A DNA stretch of 64,000 nt from AP-15 sp963700185. Lineage in GTDB: Bacteria; Pseudomonadota; Alphaproteobacteria; ATCC43930; CGMCC-115725. The position numbers and the translations under genes are program-made. Where the stretch lies: positions 1-64,000 of the forward strand of contig CAVOWP010000031.1 of assembly GCA_963700185.1 (NCBI GenBank), in the 5' to 3' direction. Shown here one piece after another: positions 15,651-25,551 of the stretch (its first letter is position 1; every line of letters begins with the position of its first letter). The notes beneath the pieces are model-generated. The model was not told the origin of the DNA. It made no database searches and saw only the letters and a list, made by a program, of their open reading frames with translations.

Positions 15651-17923
15651 TCAGGCCGCCGAGATGCGCAGTTCCGCCAGCGACGCCTCGATCTGCCGAC
15701 GCAGGTCGGAGGGTCGGAACGGCTTTCTGACGAGCGGGTGCGGCAACCCGTCGTCGGCGATACCCGCCGGGTCGGCGTAGCCCGAGATAAACACGATAGG
15801 CAGGCGTGGCTGCGACAGGCGCGCGCGGCGCGCGAGTTCCGGTCCGCTCATGCCGGTCATCACGACGTCCGTGAGCAGGACATCGATCATCCCATCCTGG
15901 TTCAACAGCTCGAGGGCAGCTTCGCCGCTCTCGGCCTGCAGCACGCAATAGCCCAGGCCTTTGAGAATATCCGCCGTGGTGTGCCGAACCGCGGCGTCGT
16001 CATCCACGGCGAGCACCACCGCCCGGCTGGCCTTTTGTTCTGCAGCCTCGGCAGGTCGGGCGCTCGGGCGTTCAATCCCGGCGGAGGCGCGAGGCAGGAA
16101 AACCGAAACTGAGGTGCCCTTGCCGGGTGAGCTGTCGATCTGCACATCACCGCCGGACTGCCGGGCGGTGCCGAAGACCTGAGACAAGCCGAGCCCCGAG
16201 CCGGCGCCCGGTCCTTTGGTGGTGAAGAACGGCTCGAAGGCTTTGGCCTGCACTTCCGGCGTCATGCCTGTACCGACATCGATAACTTTGATGACGACAT
16301 AATCGCCCGCTGCCGGTTCTTCGGGCCGCGCCGGCGTGTCACGGTGGCAGTTGCTCGTCTCTATCGCCACGATGCCGCCGTTCGGCATGGCGTCGCGGGC
16401 ATTGATCGCCAGGTTCAGAATGACAAGCTCGATCTGCGTCGGATCGACCATCGCCGGCCATAGTCCGGACGCGAAGCGCGTTTCCATTTGCACGCGATGG
16501 CCGAGCGCGCTCTGCAGCAGATCCTGCATGCCGGTGACGACCGCATTAAGATCGACCGGCCGGGGCAACAAGGGCTGCCTTCGTGCGAAGGCGAGCAAAT
16601 GGCTCGTCAGCACGGCGCCGCGTTCGGCCGCGGCGTGCATTGCCCGGAGCCGCTCGCTCAAGCCCGGATCGAGCGTGGCGGCGCCCTGGATCAATTCGAT
16701 ATTGCCGATCAGTACGGTCAGCAGATTGTTGAAGTCGTGCGCAACACCGCCGGTGAGCTGGCCCACTGCTTCGACACGCTGGGCCTGACGCAGCGCAGCC
16801 TCGGCGCGCTCGCGTTCTTCCATTTGCTCGAGCAGCCGCTTATGCGCCCGCTCGGCCTCTTCCTTGGCAAGTTGATATTCGCGAACCAGCGACTCGACTT
16901 GCCGCGACCGCTGGGCGAGCACCAGAAGCAACCCGGCAATCGCTACACAAGCGCCCAGAGCCACCAACGAGAAGGTCCAGGTCTGACGCCGCCAGGATGC
17001 GAGCACCGCGCCTTCGGCCACCGATACGTTGACCGCCAGCGGGAACGCCTTTAACGCACGAATCGCAAGCACCCGGCGCGCAGCCGTCGATCGGGCTGTC
17101 CATCACGACCGTGCCGGCCATATCGCGCGAGAGAATGTCTTTGAACGGCGGCAGATCGGCATAAGTCTCGGCCGACAACGGCATCGTTGTGCGGATAGCG
17201 GGCGAGCACGGTCCCGTCCCGCAAGTGAAGCAAGATAGCGCCCTTTTCGCTCAGCTCGACGGCCCTATAGAAATCTTCGAAATAGCGCAGATTGAGATAA
17301 CCGACTGCGGCGCCATCGAAACCGCCGGCTCGGGTCGAGATTCGGCGGATCATCAGCGCCGTCCATTCACCATCGGTCCCGCGCACCGGCTCGCTGATCT
17401 GCAGGCCCGCTTCGGGATGTCCGGCCTGTGCCTCGATCAAGGCGCGCGCCGCCGCCGGGAGCTCGCCCGGGGGACCGTCACGCGATGAATAAAGGATATG
17501 GCCGGTGCTATCGGTAATGGCGATTTCGGTCACCTGCCGCACGCCCTGGATGCGTCTCCGCAGCAGCTCCTCAAGCGCGCGGCCGTCGACCGGCGGACTG
17601 GCTCGCAACGTCTGCAAAGTCTCGATCGTGTTGCGCAGGATGAAGTCCACCGTTTCGACGGCGCGACCGGTCTGCTCCGCGAACACCATATCCAGCCGCG
17701 ACATCTGACGCTCGGTGTCGCTGATGATCGCCGAGCGCACGGTGAGCAGCTGCTGCGCGGTCGCGCCGACGATCACCACCAAAACGATTACGGCAAGCAC
17801 TTGCAACGATCGGCTGACGGAAGGGAGGCGGCTCCGCCGATTGCCCAATTCCTCACTCATCGCATGACTCGCACCAAGCGCCACCATTGCGCTCCGATCG
17901 GCGAAGACAATGATATTAAGCAT
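15651..17923 (-). CDS. Membrane hybrid sensor histidine kinase/response regulator, two frameshifts
   Basis: Reads as one ~757-residue kinase across three frames. Part 1 (17923 to ~17170): N-terminal TM helix (LQVLAVIVLVVIVGATAQQLL) and a periplasmic Cache-like sensor ending GTVLARYPHNDAVVG. A +1 shift near 17167-17173 continues as ETYADLPPFKDILSRDMAGT…DSPIDG; a second +1 near 17077-17085 leads into RRVLAIRALKAFPLAVNVSV, the second TM helix, a coiled linker, HisKA (GGVAHDFNNLLT), HATPase (NARDAMPNGG, GSGLGLSQVFG) and a receiver with LLTDVVMTG. Total length is 3n+2, as two one-base insertions predict. The receiver has Thr where Pro is usual after the phospho-Asp motif. Probably intact in the living cell. 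Confidence 0.8.
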
Positions 17924-18037
17924 TTTAAACGGTTCTAGGACGTCAAGAAACCGTCCCGGGCGGAGTAGTTGCGGTCGGAGCCCCGCGGACGGCTTACCGA
18001 CTCTGAAACTCGAGCGAGCTGCGTTCTCGCTCCCGCT

Positions 18038-18760
18038 TCAGATCAGCCCGAGGTCGCGCAGGCTGCTGTGGCGGCCGCGGCCGATGATCAAGTGGTCGTG
18101 CACGGTCACGCCGAGCGGAGCGGCGGCCTTGACGATGTCCTTGGTCACCGCAATGTCCGCCTTCGAGGGGGTCGGGTCGCCCGAGGGATGGTTGTGCACC
18201 AGGATCAAGGCGGACGCCTGGAGCTCGAGTGCGCGTTTGACGACTTCGCGGGTGTAGACCGGCGTATGATCGACCGTGCCGCGCTGCTGCCGTTCGTGCT
18301 TGATCAGCACGTTCTTGCGGTCGAGAAACAGAATGTGGAACTCCTCGACCTTGCCGTGGGCGATGTGCGCGGTGCAGTAATCGATCAGCTTGTCCCACGA
18401 GTTGACCACCGGCCGCTCGTGCAGTTCCGAGCGCATCAGGCGCAACGCCGCCTCGCGCGCCGCTTTGAGCGCGGCGATGCCGGCGAGACCGAGGCCGGCG
18501 CCGGCGAGCGCGTCGGGCTCGGCGCTCAGCAATTCGGCAAAGCCGCCGAAACGCTCCAGCAGATCCTTAGCCAGCGGTTTGACGTCGGCGCGCGCGTTGC
18601 TGGCGAACAGGATGACCTCAAGCAGCTCGTAATCCGGCAGATTGTCTGCTCCAGCCGCGATCAGCCGCTGGCGCAGCCGCTCTCGATGCCCGTAATAATG
18701 CGGGTTATCGTCGGACGCCTCGGCGAGGCGCGACTGTCTGGGGCGGCGCTTGTCGTTCAT
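18038..18760 (-). CDS. radC: RadC/JAB-domain (MPN+) family protein, copy 2
   Basis: A 240-residue RadC from the ATG at 18760 (MNDKRRPRQ); an open frame extends far upstream but only as antisense noise over the enoyl-CoA hydratase gene. It has the same parts as copy 1: ERLRQRLIAAGADNLPDYELLEVILF at the start and HNHPSGDPTPSKAD with the JAMM zinc ligands near the end. It starts 8 bp after the hydratase stop, so the two are probably co-transcribed, and this is likely the ancestral, vertically inherited locus. Confidence 0.9.
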   Translation of the reverse strand: MNDKRRPRQSRLAEASDDNPHYYGHRERLRQRLIAAGADNLPDYELLEVILFASNARADVKPLAKDLLERFGGFAELLSAEPDALAGAGLGLAGIAALKAAREAALRLMRSELHERPVVNSWDKLIDYCTAHIAHGKVEEFHILFLDRKNVLIKHERQQRGTVDHTPVYTREVVKRALELQASALILVHNHPSGDPTPSKADIAVTKDIVKAAAPLGVTVHDHLIIGRGRHSSLRDLGLI

Positions 18761-18768
18761 CAGGCCGG

Positions 18769-19557
18769 TCAGGGAGGCGATCGACGCCGGGCTCGCAATT
18801 CGGCAAGCATCGCGCCCGCCATGCGCGCCGGCTCGTCCGTGTCGTAGGCGCTGACGAAGCAGTCGATCCCGCGCTGCACCGCGGCCGCGGTCGGCAATTC
18901 CTCCCAATCGAGGATCAACGATTTCTGCAAGCGGATCGCGTTGGGGCCGGCCGCGAGGATCGGCCGCGCGAGATCTTCGACCGCCTCGTCGAGCGCCTCC
19001 GGCGGCGCCACGACATCTACGAGACCCCAAGCGAGGGCCTCGGCAGCGCCGATCGTCTCGCCGGTCAACAACAGCCGGCGAGCTCGGCCGTGGCCGATCA
19101 ATTTCGGCAGCAGCGCCGCCTCGACGACCGAGGGGATGCCGATCCGGACCTCCGGCATGCCGAATAGGGCGCGCCCGCTGGCGACCCGCAGGTCACAGGC
19201 GCAGGCGAGTTCGAGCCCGGCGCCGAGCGCGTAACCGTCGATCCGCGCGATGACGGGGACGGGCAGGCGGCGGAACGCATCGCAGCAACGATGGACCAGC
19301 GTGATGAACTCGCGCGCGCTCTCCCGATCCAATGCCGCGATCTCGCCGATATCGGCGCCGCCGACAAAAGCACGCTCGCCGGCGCCGGTCAGGACGACCA
19401 GCCGCAGCTGCGGGTCCGCGGCGAGCCCGTCGGCGGCTTCGATGATCTCGGCCATCAGCGCGCGATTGAGGCTGTTCAGCTTCGACGCATTGTCGATCGT
19501 CAGTCGCGCGAGACAGCCGCTTTCGCGCCGGTCCTCGCGCTGCACCATCACACTCAT
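18769..19557 (-). CDS. Enoyl-CoA hydratase/isomerase family protein
   Basis: About 262 residues from the ATG at 19557 (MSVMVQRED), which has an AGGGGCG site upstream. Crotonase-fold features: LTGAGERAFVGGADIGEI (first oxyanion-hole region), IARIDGYALGAGLELACACD (second), and MPEVRIGIPSVVEAALLP. In classical hydratases two Glu act as acid/base; here GMPEVRIGI carries one Glu, while the other position reads Ala/Leu-rich DGYALGAGLEL with a Glu four residues on. It could be a hydratase, isomerase or CoA hydrolase. Operonic with radC copy 2. Confidence 0.85.
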   Translation of the reverse strand: MSVMVQREDRRESGCLARLTIDNASKLNSLNRALMAEIIEAADGLAADPQLRLVVLTGAGERAFVGGADIGEIAALDRESAREFITLVHRCCDAFRRLPVPVIARIDGYALGAGLELACACDLRVASGRALFGMPEVRIGIPSVVEAALLPKLIGHGRARRLLLTGETIGAAEALAWGLVDVVAPPEALDEAVEDLARPILAAGPNAIRLQKSLILDWEELPTAAAVQRGIDCFVSAYDTDEPARMAGAMLAELRARRRSPP

Positions 19558-19650
19558 TGCACGCCCCTGCCGCTCCCCGAGTGATACCCGCAACAGCGGC
19601 CAAAACCAAAACAAAAGCGCTGGCTATTGCTGGAGCTTTTGCTGACGCTC

Positions 19651-20295
19651 ATGCATAGTGACGCCGTATTGACGGAGGCGGGCATGGACGTCGTTGAGGA
19701 TGTCGAGGAGCTGCGCGAGCTTTATGGAGCGCCGAGCGAGCGATCGGTCAAGAAACAGCTGAGCCGGTTCGACAAACACTGCCGAGCGTTCATCGCGCGC
19801 TCGCCATTTCTCGTCATGGCCTCTTCGGATCCGTCGGGGCGCTGCGATGCATCGCCAAAGGGCGATGCGCCCGGCTTCGTCCAGGTCCTCGACGACGAGA
19901 CGCTGCTGATCCCCGACCGGCTGGGCAACAATCGGGTCGACACGATCGGCAACCTGCTGGAGCGGCCCGGCGTCGGATTGATCTTTTTCGTGCCGGGGCT
20001 CAACGAGACCTTGCGCGTCAACGGCCGGGCGCGCATCACCACAGATCCCGCTTTGCTCGAACCTCTCGCGGTCACCGGCAAGGTGCCGCGCAGCGGCATC
20101 CTGGTCGCGGCTGAAGAAGTCTACTTCCACTGCGGCAAGGCGCTGATCCGGTCCGATTTGTGGAACCCGGAAAAGCAGCTCAGTCGATCCGAATTTCCCT
20201 CTCTCGGCCGTATCCTCGCCGACCAGATCGGCGGAATATCCGTCGAGGAGTCGGAGCGGGCCACCGCAGAGAGCTACAGGACCCGTCTTTACTGA
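19651..20295 (+). CDS. FMN-dependent PPOX-type flavoprotein (pyridoxamine 5'-phosphate oxidase-like)
   Basis: About 214 residues from ATG 19651. It matches the MSMEG_1061-like PPOX subfamily: DVEELRELYGAPSERSVKKQ, FIARSPFLVMASSDPSG, CDASPKGDAPGFVQVLDDETL, PDRLGNNRVDTIGNLLERP and GLIFFVPGLNETLRVNGRA. These are split-barrel FMN-binding motifs. Family members reduce or oxidise small substrates with FMN or F420; substrate unknown. A start at 19684 (MDVVEDVEE) is also possible. It converges with the next gene, ending only 6 bp from that gene's corrected stop. Confidence 0.8.
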   Translation: MHSDAVLTEAGMDVVEDVEELRELYGAPSERSVKKQLSRFDKHCRAFIARSPFLVMASSDPSGRCDASPKGDAPGFVQVLDDETLLIPDRLGNNRVDTIGNLLERPGVGLIFFVPGLNETLRVNGRARITTDPALLEPLAVTGKVPRSGILVAAEEVYFHCGKALIRSDLWNPEKQLSRSEFPSLGRILADQIGGISVEESERATAESYRTRLY

Positions 20296-20301
20296 GCGAG
20301 A

Positions 20302-21184
20302 CTAGGCCGTCGCCTCTTGCGGCACAAGCTTGGTATAGAGGTCGTGGAGCAGCGGCTTGGTCGTCGTGAGGCTCTCGCTCGATTGCCGAGCCGGCAACCG
20401 GGGTCATCGCCACCGCCTTGTGTTTCTTTATCGTCTGCTCGGCGAAAAACCCCCACCGGATCAAGTTGCCGACGCGCTCCTTGATCGCGAGATGCCCGAG
20501 CCGCAGCGCGTCCCACATCCTGCTGTTGATCTCGTCGATAACGAGGGCTGGCGCGTCTGGCCGACCGCCGCCGAACGGGCTCGCCGACCACAGCAGCATT
20601 ACGATCGCCCAATACTGGTAGGTGACCAGATGGTCCATCGCGTCGTTGGCATAGGCCGGGGTCAGCCCTTTCTTCCTGACCACGAGCTCGCAGGTAGCCC
20701 GCCATTTCTGCTCATAAGAATTGAAAAAGCTTAAAATCGCGGAAATCGTAGCCCGGTCGCAATCGAACTCAGGTGAGCGCCCGCTCTCGCTGTGTCCGAG
20801 AGCTTTGCAAAGCGCTTCGATCGTCTCGCGGCAGTGGCGGCCGAAACCCTCGCGCAATTTACCGGTGGCGGCGATCAGAGCTGTGGGAGAAGCATTACAA
20901 GGTTGGCCCGACGCGTCGAGGACTCGGATGAAGCCGTCGTTCTCGCAATCCTTTATCCGCTCAACGCAGGTTCGGATATCGGTACCATACAAACCGTAGA
21001 GCGCTCGGTGGATCGAGCGGCACGAGACGCCTTCTTCTGGGCTGCACCTAGCGGAGAACATGACATGCCAGTGCGCACGCTTGTTCAAGCCGGGAAAATA
21101 ATTCTGCCAAATTTTATGATACCCGTAGAGAAACCGCGCAACGACCTGTTCGGCGGCTTCAGCCTCGGCAACATCGGTGTTCAT
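20302..21184 (-). CDS. Uncharacterised protein with winged-helix-like N-terminus, frameshifted
   Basis: Start ATG 21184 (MNTDVAEAEA) with AAGGCGGTGG upstream. The N-terminal half (SCRSIHRALYGLYGTDIRTC…ERIKDCENDGFIRVLD) resembles a MarR-like winged helix with a wing; the rest is helical and unassigned. As sequenced, the frame runs past 20302 to 20180 and overlaps the convergent flavoprotein gene by 116 bp with an Arg-rich tail. A +1 correction near 20370-20376 gives the natural ending SLTTTKPLLHDLYTKLVPQE and a stop at 20302-20304, leaving a 6-bp gap. Function unknown; DNA binding is an inference. Confidence 0.6.
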
Positions 21185-21411
21185 CGCAACCACCGCCTTC
21201 AGATTTTTCCGGGCAGTTCAGTGTAGTCCGATCGGTGACGTCAGAAAAGGGAATCTTCCGGGAACTTGCGGGAGTTGCCATGAGGCCTTTGGGACATACT
21301 TCCGTAGCATTCCTGTCGGCGAGGCGGGCGGCAATCGATGGCTTGACCGCGGTGGTTCGCGAGAAGAGGCTGTGGGGAAGCGTCGAACAGCCACTTCCAG
21401 GGAGTTGCGAG

Positions 21412-22254
21412 ATGAACCGGGCAGAACAGGCGCAGCAAGCGGAGCTGTTTCGCAACAAGCACCGCGGGCCGCGGTTGCTGCTGTTGCCGAACGCCTGGGA
21501 CGCGATGAGCGCGAGGGTCTTTGCGGCCGTCGGGTTCGATGCGATCGCGACGACCAGCGGAGGTGTGGCGTGGTCGCTCGGTTATGTCGACGGCGAACAG
21601 ACGCCATGGGCAGAAGTCGTCGCTGCGACGGCCCGCATCGTGCGGGCGGCGCGGGTGCCGGTAACCGCCGACATCGAGGCGGGTTACGGCGAGACCCCCG
21701 ATGCGGTGATGCGCTCGGTGGCGGAAATCATTGCGGTCGGCGCTGTCGGGGTCAATCTCGAGGACGGGACGCCGGACAACTCGGTCCCGATCCGCACCCC
21801 GGCGGATGCCGCCGACCGGATCCGCGCGGCGCGCGAGGCGGCCAAGGCGGCCGGTGTGCCGATCGTCATCAATGGCAGGACCGATCTCTATCTGCGGAAT
21901 ATCGGCGACGAAGCGGCCCGTTTCGACGAGACCGTCGTGCGAGGTCGAGCCTATCTGGCCGCCGGGGCGGATTGCGTCTATCCGATCGGGTTGCGTGATC
22001 CCGCGACGATCGGACGGCTGGTGAAGGCGCTCGGCGCGCCAATCAACATTAATGTGCGCGCCGGGTCGCCGAGTGTTGCCGAACTCGAAGCGCTCGGCGT
22101 CGCCCGCGCCAGCACCGCCAGCCAAATGGCACTGATGGCGATGTCGATGACGCGGCAGATCACCGATGAGCTGCGGGCGACGGGCCGGTTTGACACATTA
22201 GCTCCGGCAATGTCGCAGGCCGATGCGCAGCGCCTGTTTACCGGGCTCTCGTGA
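21412..22254 (+). CDS. Isocitrate lyase/PEP mutase superfamily protein
   Basis: About 280 residues from ATG 21412 (MNRAEQAQQAELF), with AGGGAG upstream. Barrel signature: LLLLPNAWDAMSARVFAAVGF, ATTSGGVAWSLGYVDGE, VPVTADIEAGYGETPDAV and VGVNLEDGTPD, with the Mg2+-binding Asp in TADIEAGYG and Glu in NLEDG. Members cleave or form C-C or C-P bonds next to a carboxylate (PEP mutase, methylisocitrate lyase, oxaloacetate hydrolase). The cysteine-containing KKCGH loop of true isocitrate/methylisocitrate lyase is absent, so it belongs to the PEP-mutase-like group of unknown substrate. Overlaps the next gene by 4 bp (GTGA), hence an operon. Confidence 0.85.
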   Translation: MNRAEQAQQAELFRNKHRGPRLLLLPNAWDAMSARVFAAVGFDAIATTSGGVAWSLGYVDGEQTPWAEVVAATARIVRAARVPVTADIEAGYGETPDAVMRSVAEIIAVGAVGVNLEDGTPDNSVPIRTPADAADRIRAAREAAKAAGVPIVINGRTDLYLRNIGDEAARFDETVVRGRAYLAAGADCVYPIGLRDPATIGRLVKALGAPININVRAGSPSVAELEALGVARASTASQMALMAMSMTRQITDELRATGRFDTLAPAMSQADAQRLFTGLS

Positions 22255-22826
22255 CCATGGCGCGCGTTCGCAATATTCCTTCTACGGAGCTGCCACCCGA
22301 TCTCGCCGCGATCTATGAGCGGTTCGCCGCGGCATATGGCCCGTTCCGCAATCAGGCCGCGGTGTTCGCGCACGTGCCGGTCGCGCTGCGCCATTTAATG
22401 TCGATGCTGCTCGAATTGCGCGAGGCCGCGACATTGCCGAAGCGCGTCCTCGAAACGGCGATCGTCACCGTCTCCAAACTCAACCAGTGTGATTATTGCG
22501 TCGCGCACCACACCCCGTTCCTGATCGTCGAGGGTGTCACGCCCACCGGGGTGGAAGGCATTCTCGATTACCGCGATCACCCGGAGTTGAACGAAAGAGA
22601 CAAGCTCGTCGTCGAATACGCGATTGCCGCGTGGGAGCGGCCGAACCGCATCCCCGACGCGCTGTTCGCCCGGCTTAAAACGCATTTCAGCGAGGCTCAG
22701 CTGGTCGAGCTGACCTTGCGCATCACGCTCTGCGGCTTCTTCAACAAATTCAACGACGCGCTCGGCATCGAGGAAGAGCCCGAAGCCGTTCAGCGGCTGA
22801 CGGCGCTCAGCGCTTCCGCAGAATAG
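22251..22826 (+). CDS. Carboxymuconolactone decarboxylase family (AhpD-like) protein
   Basis: Starts at GTG 22251, overlapping the stop of the PEP-mutase-like gene, or at ATG 22257. The protein (about 190 residues) is of the longer CMD type with a peroxidase-related layout: YGPFRNQAAVFAHVPVALRH, then SKLNQCDYCVAHHTPF with the redox CxxC (Cys78, Cys81 counted from the ATG) and two His. The operon partner suggests a role in the same small-molecule pathway. No signal peptide, unlike the CMD protein at 2536-2940. Confidence 0.85.
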   Translation: MTMARVRNIPSTELPPDLAAIYERFAAAYGPFRNQAAVFAHVPVALRHLMSMLLELREAATLPKRVLETAIVTVSKLNQCDYCVAHHTPFLIVEGVTPTGVEGILDYRDHPELNERDKLVVEYAIAAWERPNRIPDALFARLKTHFSEAQLVELTLRITLCGFFNKFNDALGIEEEPEAVQRLTALSASAE

Positions 22827-23559
22827 CGATGTGCCGGCCCTCCGGCTTCAGCTCTGCGGTAAAACTGAAGTCGTTGTACCAGCCGAGGAACTCGAACCGT
22901 CCGCTGAGCTCTACAAGAGCCAAAAATTCCTGCGGAAAAAATACCTTGGCGGGAACCCGGCCGTTGATGACCAAGGCCTTTCCATGGTCATCGACGGTGA
23001 AGGTCAGACACTCGTCATAGGTTTGCGCCACCGGATCGGTCAGCTCGGCGCGGTAGCGGGTACGTACGGTCACACCGCCTTTGCGCCGGGTCCAGCTTCG
23101 CTTGTAGTCGTGAAAAATCCGAAACCAGACAACGCTGTCCAATAAATATAGGCCGCCCGGCGCGAGCACGGCGGCCATGCGGTCGAGGTGACCGTGGAAC
23201 TCGCCGTTGGATCGGGCGTAGAGCGAGCCGAGCAGAACATAGGCGAGGTCGAAGGGCCCGAGACCGCGGTCGAGGTCTCGCATGTCGCCTAGGATGAATG
23301 CGTCCTCAATGCCCAAGCGCCGCGCCTCATCGCGGCCAAATTCGATCATTGCCGGGCTCAGATCGAGCCCGCAATAGGCGTAGCCCCGCTTGTGCCATTC
23401 CTCCAGATAGGGCGCGGTGCCGGCGCCGAGTTCGAAAACCCTGTTAACTTTGACTTTCGAGAACCGGTCGATTGCGGCTTCGAAGAAATCGATCTCGCGC
23501 CCGGGGTCGCTCGGGGCTAAAGCGATCGCGTAATATTGCGGGTATTGGTACGCCTCCAT
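22807..23559 (-). CDS. Class I SAM-dependent methyltransferase
   Basis: A 250-residue methyltransferase with a Rossmann-like SAM site: NRVFELGAGTAPYLEEW (motif I), CGLDLSPAMIEFGRDEARRLG (motif II acidic end) and DLAYVLLGSLYARSNGEF (motif IV). Residues 1-35 are an N-terminal cap. A Tyr-rich C-terminal part (FLGWYNDFSFTAELKPEGRH) completes the fold. Substrate unknown. Its 3' end overlaps the convergent CMD gene by 20 bp. The hydroquinone reductase gene ends 8 bp upstream of its start, so the two are probably co-transcribed. Confidence 0.88.
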   Translation of the reverse strand: MEAYQYPQYYAIALAPSDPGREIDFFEAAIDRFSKVKVNRVFELGAGTAPYLEEWHKRGYAYCGLDLSPAMIEFGRDEARRLGIEDAFILGDMRDLDRGLGPFDLAYVLLGSLYARSNGEFHGHLDRMAAVLAPGGLYLLDSVVWFRIFHDYKRSWTRRKGGVTVRTRYRAELTDPVAQTYDECLTFTVDDHGKALVINGRVPAKVFFPQEFLALVELSGRFEFLGWYNDFSFTAELKPEGRHIAILRKR

Positions 23560-23567
23560 TGCACCGT

Positions 23568-24533
23568 TCAGGCCGCCTTGGCCATTCGCCCACGGTCGTG
23601 CGGGGCGGAAAAATCCAGTTCGGGACCGAGCGGGATAATGCCGCTGGGATTGAGGTTGCGCATGCCGCCGTAATAGCCGAGCTTGATCGGCGGTATGTCG
23701 ACGGTGTCCGCAACCCCCGGCATCTGATAGATGTCACGGGTGTAATTCGACAGGTTGTGATAGTCGGCGAGCCGCCGCAGATTGCATTTGAAATGGCTGT
23801 AATAGACCGCGTCGAACCGCACCAAGGTCGGGAACAGCCTCAGATCGGCCTCGGTGAAATGGTCGCCCACTAGGTAGCGCTGGCGGCCGAGGCGCTGCTC
23901 GATACTGTCGAGTGCCGCGAACAGTTTGCGAAAACTTTGTTCGTAAGCCGCTTGGGTTCTGGCAAAGCCGCAGCGATAGACCCCATTGTTGATCGCGTCG
24001 TAAACAAAAGAATTGGTCTCGTCGATCGCACCGCGCAGTGCCTCGGGGTAGAGGTCGAGCGCCGCATTGCCGAATTCATTGAATTCCGAGTTCAGCATGC
24101 GAATGATCTCGGAGGATTCGTTGTTGACGATCGTGCGCGTCTCGCGATCCCACAATACCGGGACAGTGGCGCGGCCGGTGAAATCGGGGCGTGCGGCGCT
24201 GTAGACCTGATGGACGTGGAAAACGCCGTCGATCGGCCGGAGATCGTCGAAGCCGCGCGAATAAGCCCAGCCCTGCCCCTTGGGAAGGCCCGACTGCAGG
24301 ATCGGGATTGTGTCCTCCAGCCCCTTCAGCTTGCGCATCAGCACGGTGCGGTGCGCCCACGGGCAGGATGGCGCGGTGACCAGGTAGTAGCGGTGCGCCT
24401 CCGCCTTGAACCCGGATGACCCATCGCGCGTCACGCAGTCGCGAAACCCCGACTCGAGCCGCACAAAGCTGCCGTCCCCGCCCACCGTCGGCGGATCCTC
24501 GTCTTGCCAGACGCCATTCACCAACATGCCCAT
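23568..24533 (-). CDS. Glutathionyl-hydroquinone reductase (Xi-class GST)
   Basis: About 321 residues from ATG 24533 (MGMLVNGVWQ), after a GGAGAGCGG site. The N-terminal thioredoxin fold has the catalytic Cys57 in TAPSCPWAHRTVLMRKLKG. TVPVLWDRETRTIVNNESSEI then binds glutathione, and NLSNYTRDIYQMPGVADTVD is the usual Xi-class C-terminal motif. The enzyme reduces glutathionyl-hydroquinones back to hydroquinones (YqjG, PcpF, ECM4 group), acting in quinone detoxification or aromatic catabolism. An open frame continues upstream to 24866 but has no family resemblance. Confidence 0.92.
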   Translation of the reverse strand: MGMLVNGVWQDEDPPTVGGDGSFVRLESGFRDCVTRDGSSGFKAEAHRYYLVTAPSCPWAHRTVLMRKLKGLEDTIPILQSGLPKGQGWAYSRGFDDLRPIDGVFHVHQVYSAARPDFTGRATVPVLWDRETRTIVNNESSEIIRMLNSEFNEFGNAALDLYPEALRGAIDETNSFVYDAINNGVYRCGFARTQAAYEQSFRKLFAALDSIEQRLGRQRYLVGDHFTEADLRLFPTLVRFDAVYYSHFKCNLRRLADYHNLSNYTRDIYQMPGVADTVDIPPIKLGYYGGMRNLNPSGIIPLGPELDFSAPHDRGRMAKAA

Positions 24534-24696
24534 CTGCCGCTCTCCGCCATTGCGCCACGTCACGCATAAATGACCGACAGCCGGTGAGGCTTCAACCTCT
24601 TTTGGTCGTGCACCTGCCCTTGACCGCATATGGTCGGCCGAGATACCTGAACCCGCCCTGACCGCCGGGTCGCCGTTAATTGGGGTTACTCCGAAA

Positions 24697-25494
24697 TTGT
24701 CAAACCCACCGCCGATCCTGGCCGGTAAGGACTTTACGGCCCGCTCGGTCTTCGAGCCGGAAAATTTGTTGCGGGAGGCGCGGCGGCAGAAAAACCTGCC
24801 GGGCTCGGCAGTACCGGAGATCTGTCTGCTCGACCCGGACGGCGATATCGTCCGGGCGCTCGCCAAGAGCGGTCGGAGCCGCCGCTCGGCTGGCTGGGCG
24901 TGTTATCACACCGACCTCTACGAATTCGAGCACGAGGGCGAACATTTCGGCATCATCGGCTGCGCCGTGGGCGCATCCTTTGCGGTGTTGCTGGCCGAGC
25001 AGCTCTTTGCCTCCGGCTGCCGCTTGCTGATCAGCATGACTTCGGCCGGACAGATCGTCGAGCAGGGATCGCCCCCCTATTTCATCCTGATCGACCGCGC
25101 TCTGCGCGACGAAGGCACGAGTTACCATTACCTGCCGCCGTCGGAGTTCGCGGAGGCCGACCGAGAACTGCTCGAAGCCGCGATGAATGCGTTTGCCGCC
25201 GCGCGCCAGCCGATGCACCGCGGCGCCAGCTGGACGACCGATGCGCCGTTCCGCGAGACCGCCGACGCAATCGAGCGCTGCCGCCAGCGCAATATTCTCG
25301 CCGTCGAAATGGAGGCGGCCGGTCTTTACGCCTTCGCCAATGCGCGCCGCAAGCCGGTCCTGTGCTTCGCCCATGTCACAAACCAGATGGCGGTAATCGA
25401 GGGCGATTTCGAAAAAGGCGAAGCCGACGGCAGTTCGGCCTCGCTGTCCGTGGTGGCGACTGCGGCGCGCGCCTGGCGCCGATTGGCTTCTTGA
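24697..25494 (+). CDS. Nucleoside phosphorylase family protein
   Basis: A 265-residue protein starting at TTG 24697. It has the NP-I fold features: GIIGCAVGASFAVLLAEQLF (phosphate loop region), LISMTSAGQIV, and the purine/ribose part RNILAVEMEAAGLYAFAN, with the invariant Met-Glu-x-x of uridine and purine phosphorylases. The reaction would be phosphorolysis of a nucleoside or a related ribosyl compound. The N-terminal 65 residues differ from standard DeoD/Udp, and the substrate is not predictable. Divergent from the hydroquinone reductase gene. Confidence 0.82.
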   Translation: MSNPPPILAGKDFTARSVFEPENLLREARRQKNLPGSAVPEICLLDPDGDIVRALAKSGRSRRSAGWACYHTDLYEFEHEGEHFGIIGCAVGASFAVLLAEQLFASGCRLLISMTSAGQIVEQGSPPYFILIDRALRDEGTSYHYLPPSEFAEADRELLEAAMNAFAAARQPMHRGASWTTDAPFRETADAIERCRQRNILAVEMEAAGLYAFANARRKPVLCFAHVTNQMAVIEGDFEKGEADGSSASLSVVATAARAWRRLAS

Positions 25495-25551
25495 GCGCTT
25501 CGGAGCCCGTCTCGAGCGAAGTTTCCTCACATCCGCTCGTATTGCATGTTC

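Noticed and set aside
18761..19030. N-terminal extension of RadC copy 2 by 90 residues
   Set aside because: The extension is antisense-like Arg/Gly noise overlapping the enoyl-CoA hydratase gene in another frame; the RadC family starts at 18760.
20180..20301. C-terminal extension of the winged-helix-like protein overlapping the flavoprotein gene
   Set aside because: The tail is Arg/Ser-rich and overlaps a well-supported gene on the other strand; a +1 correction gives a natural end at 20302.
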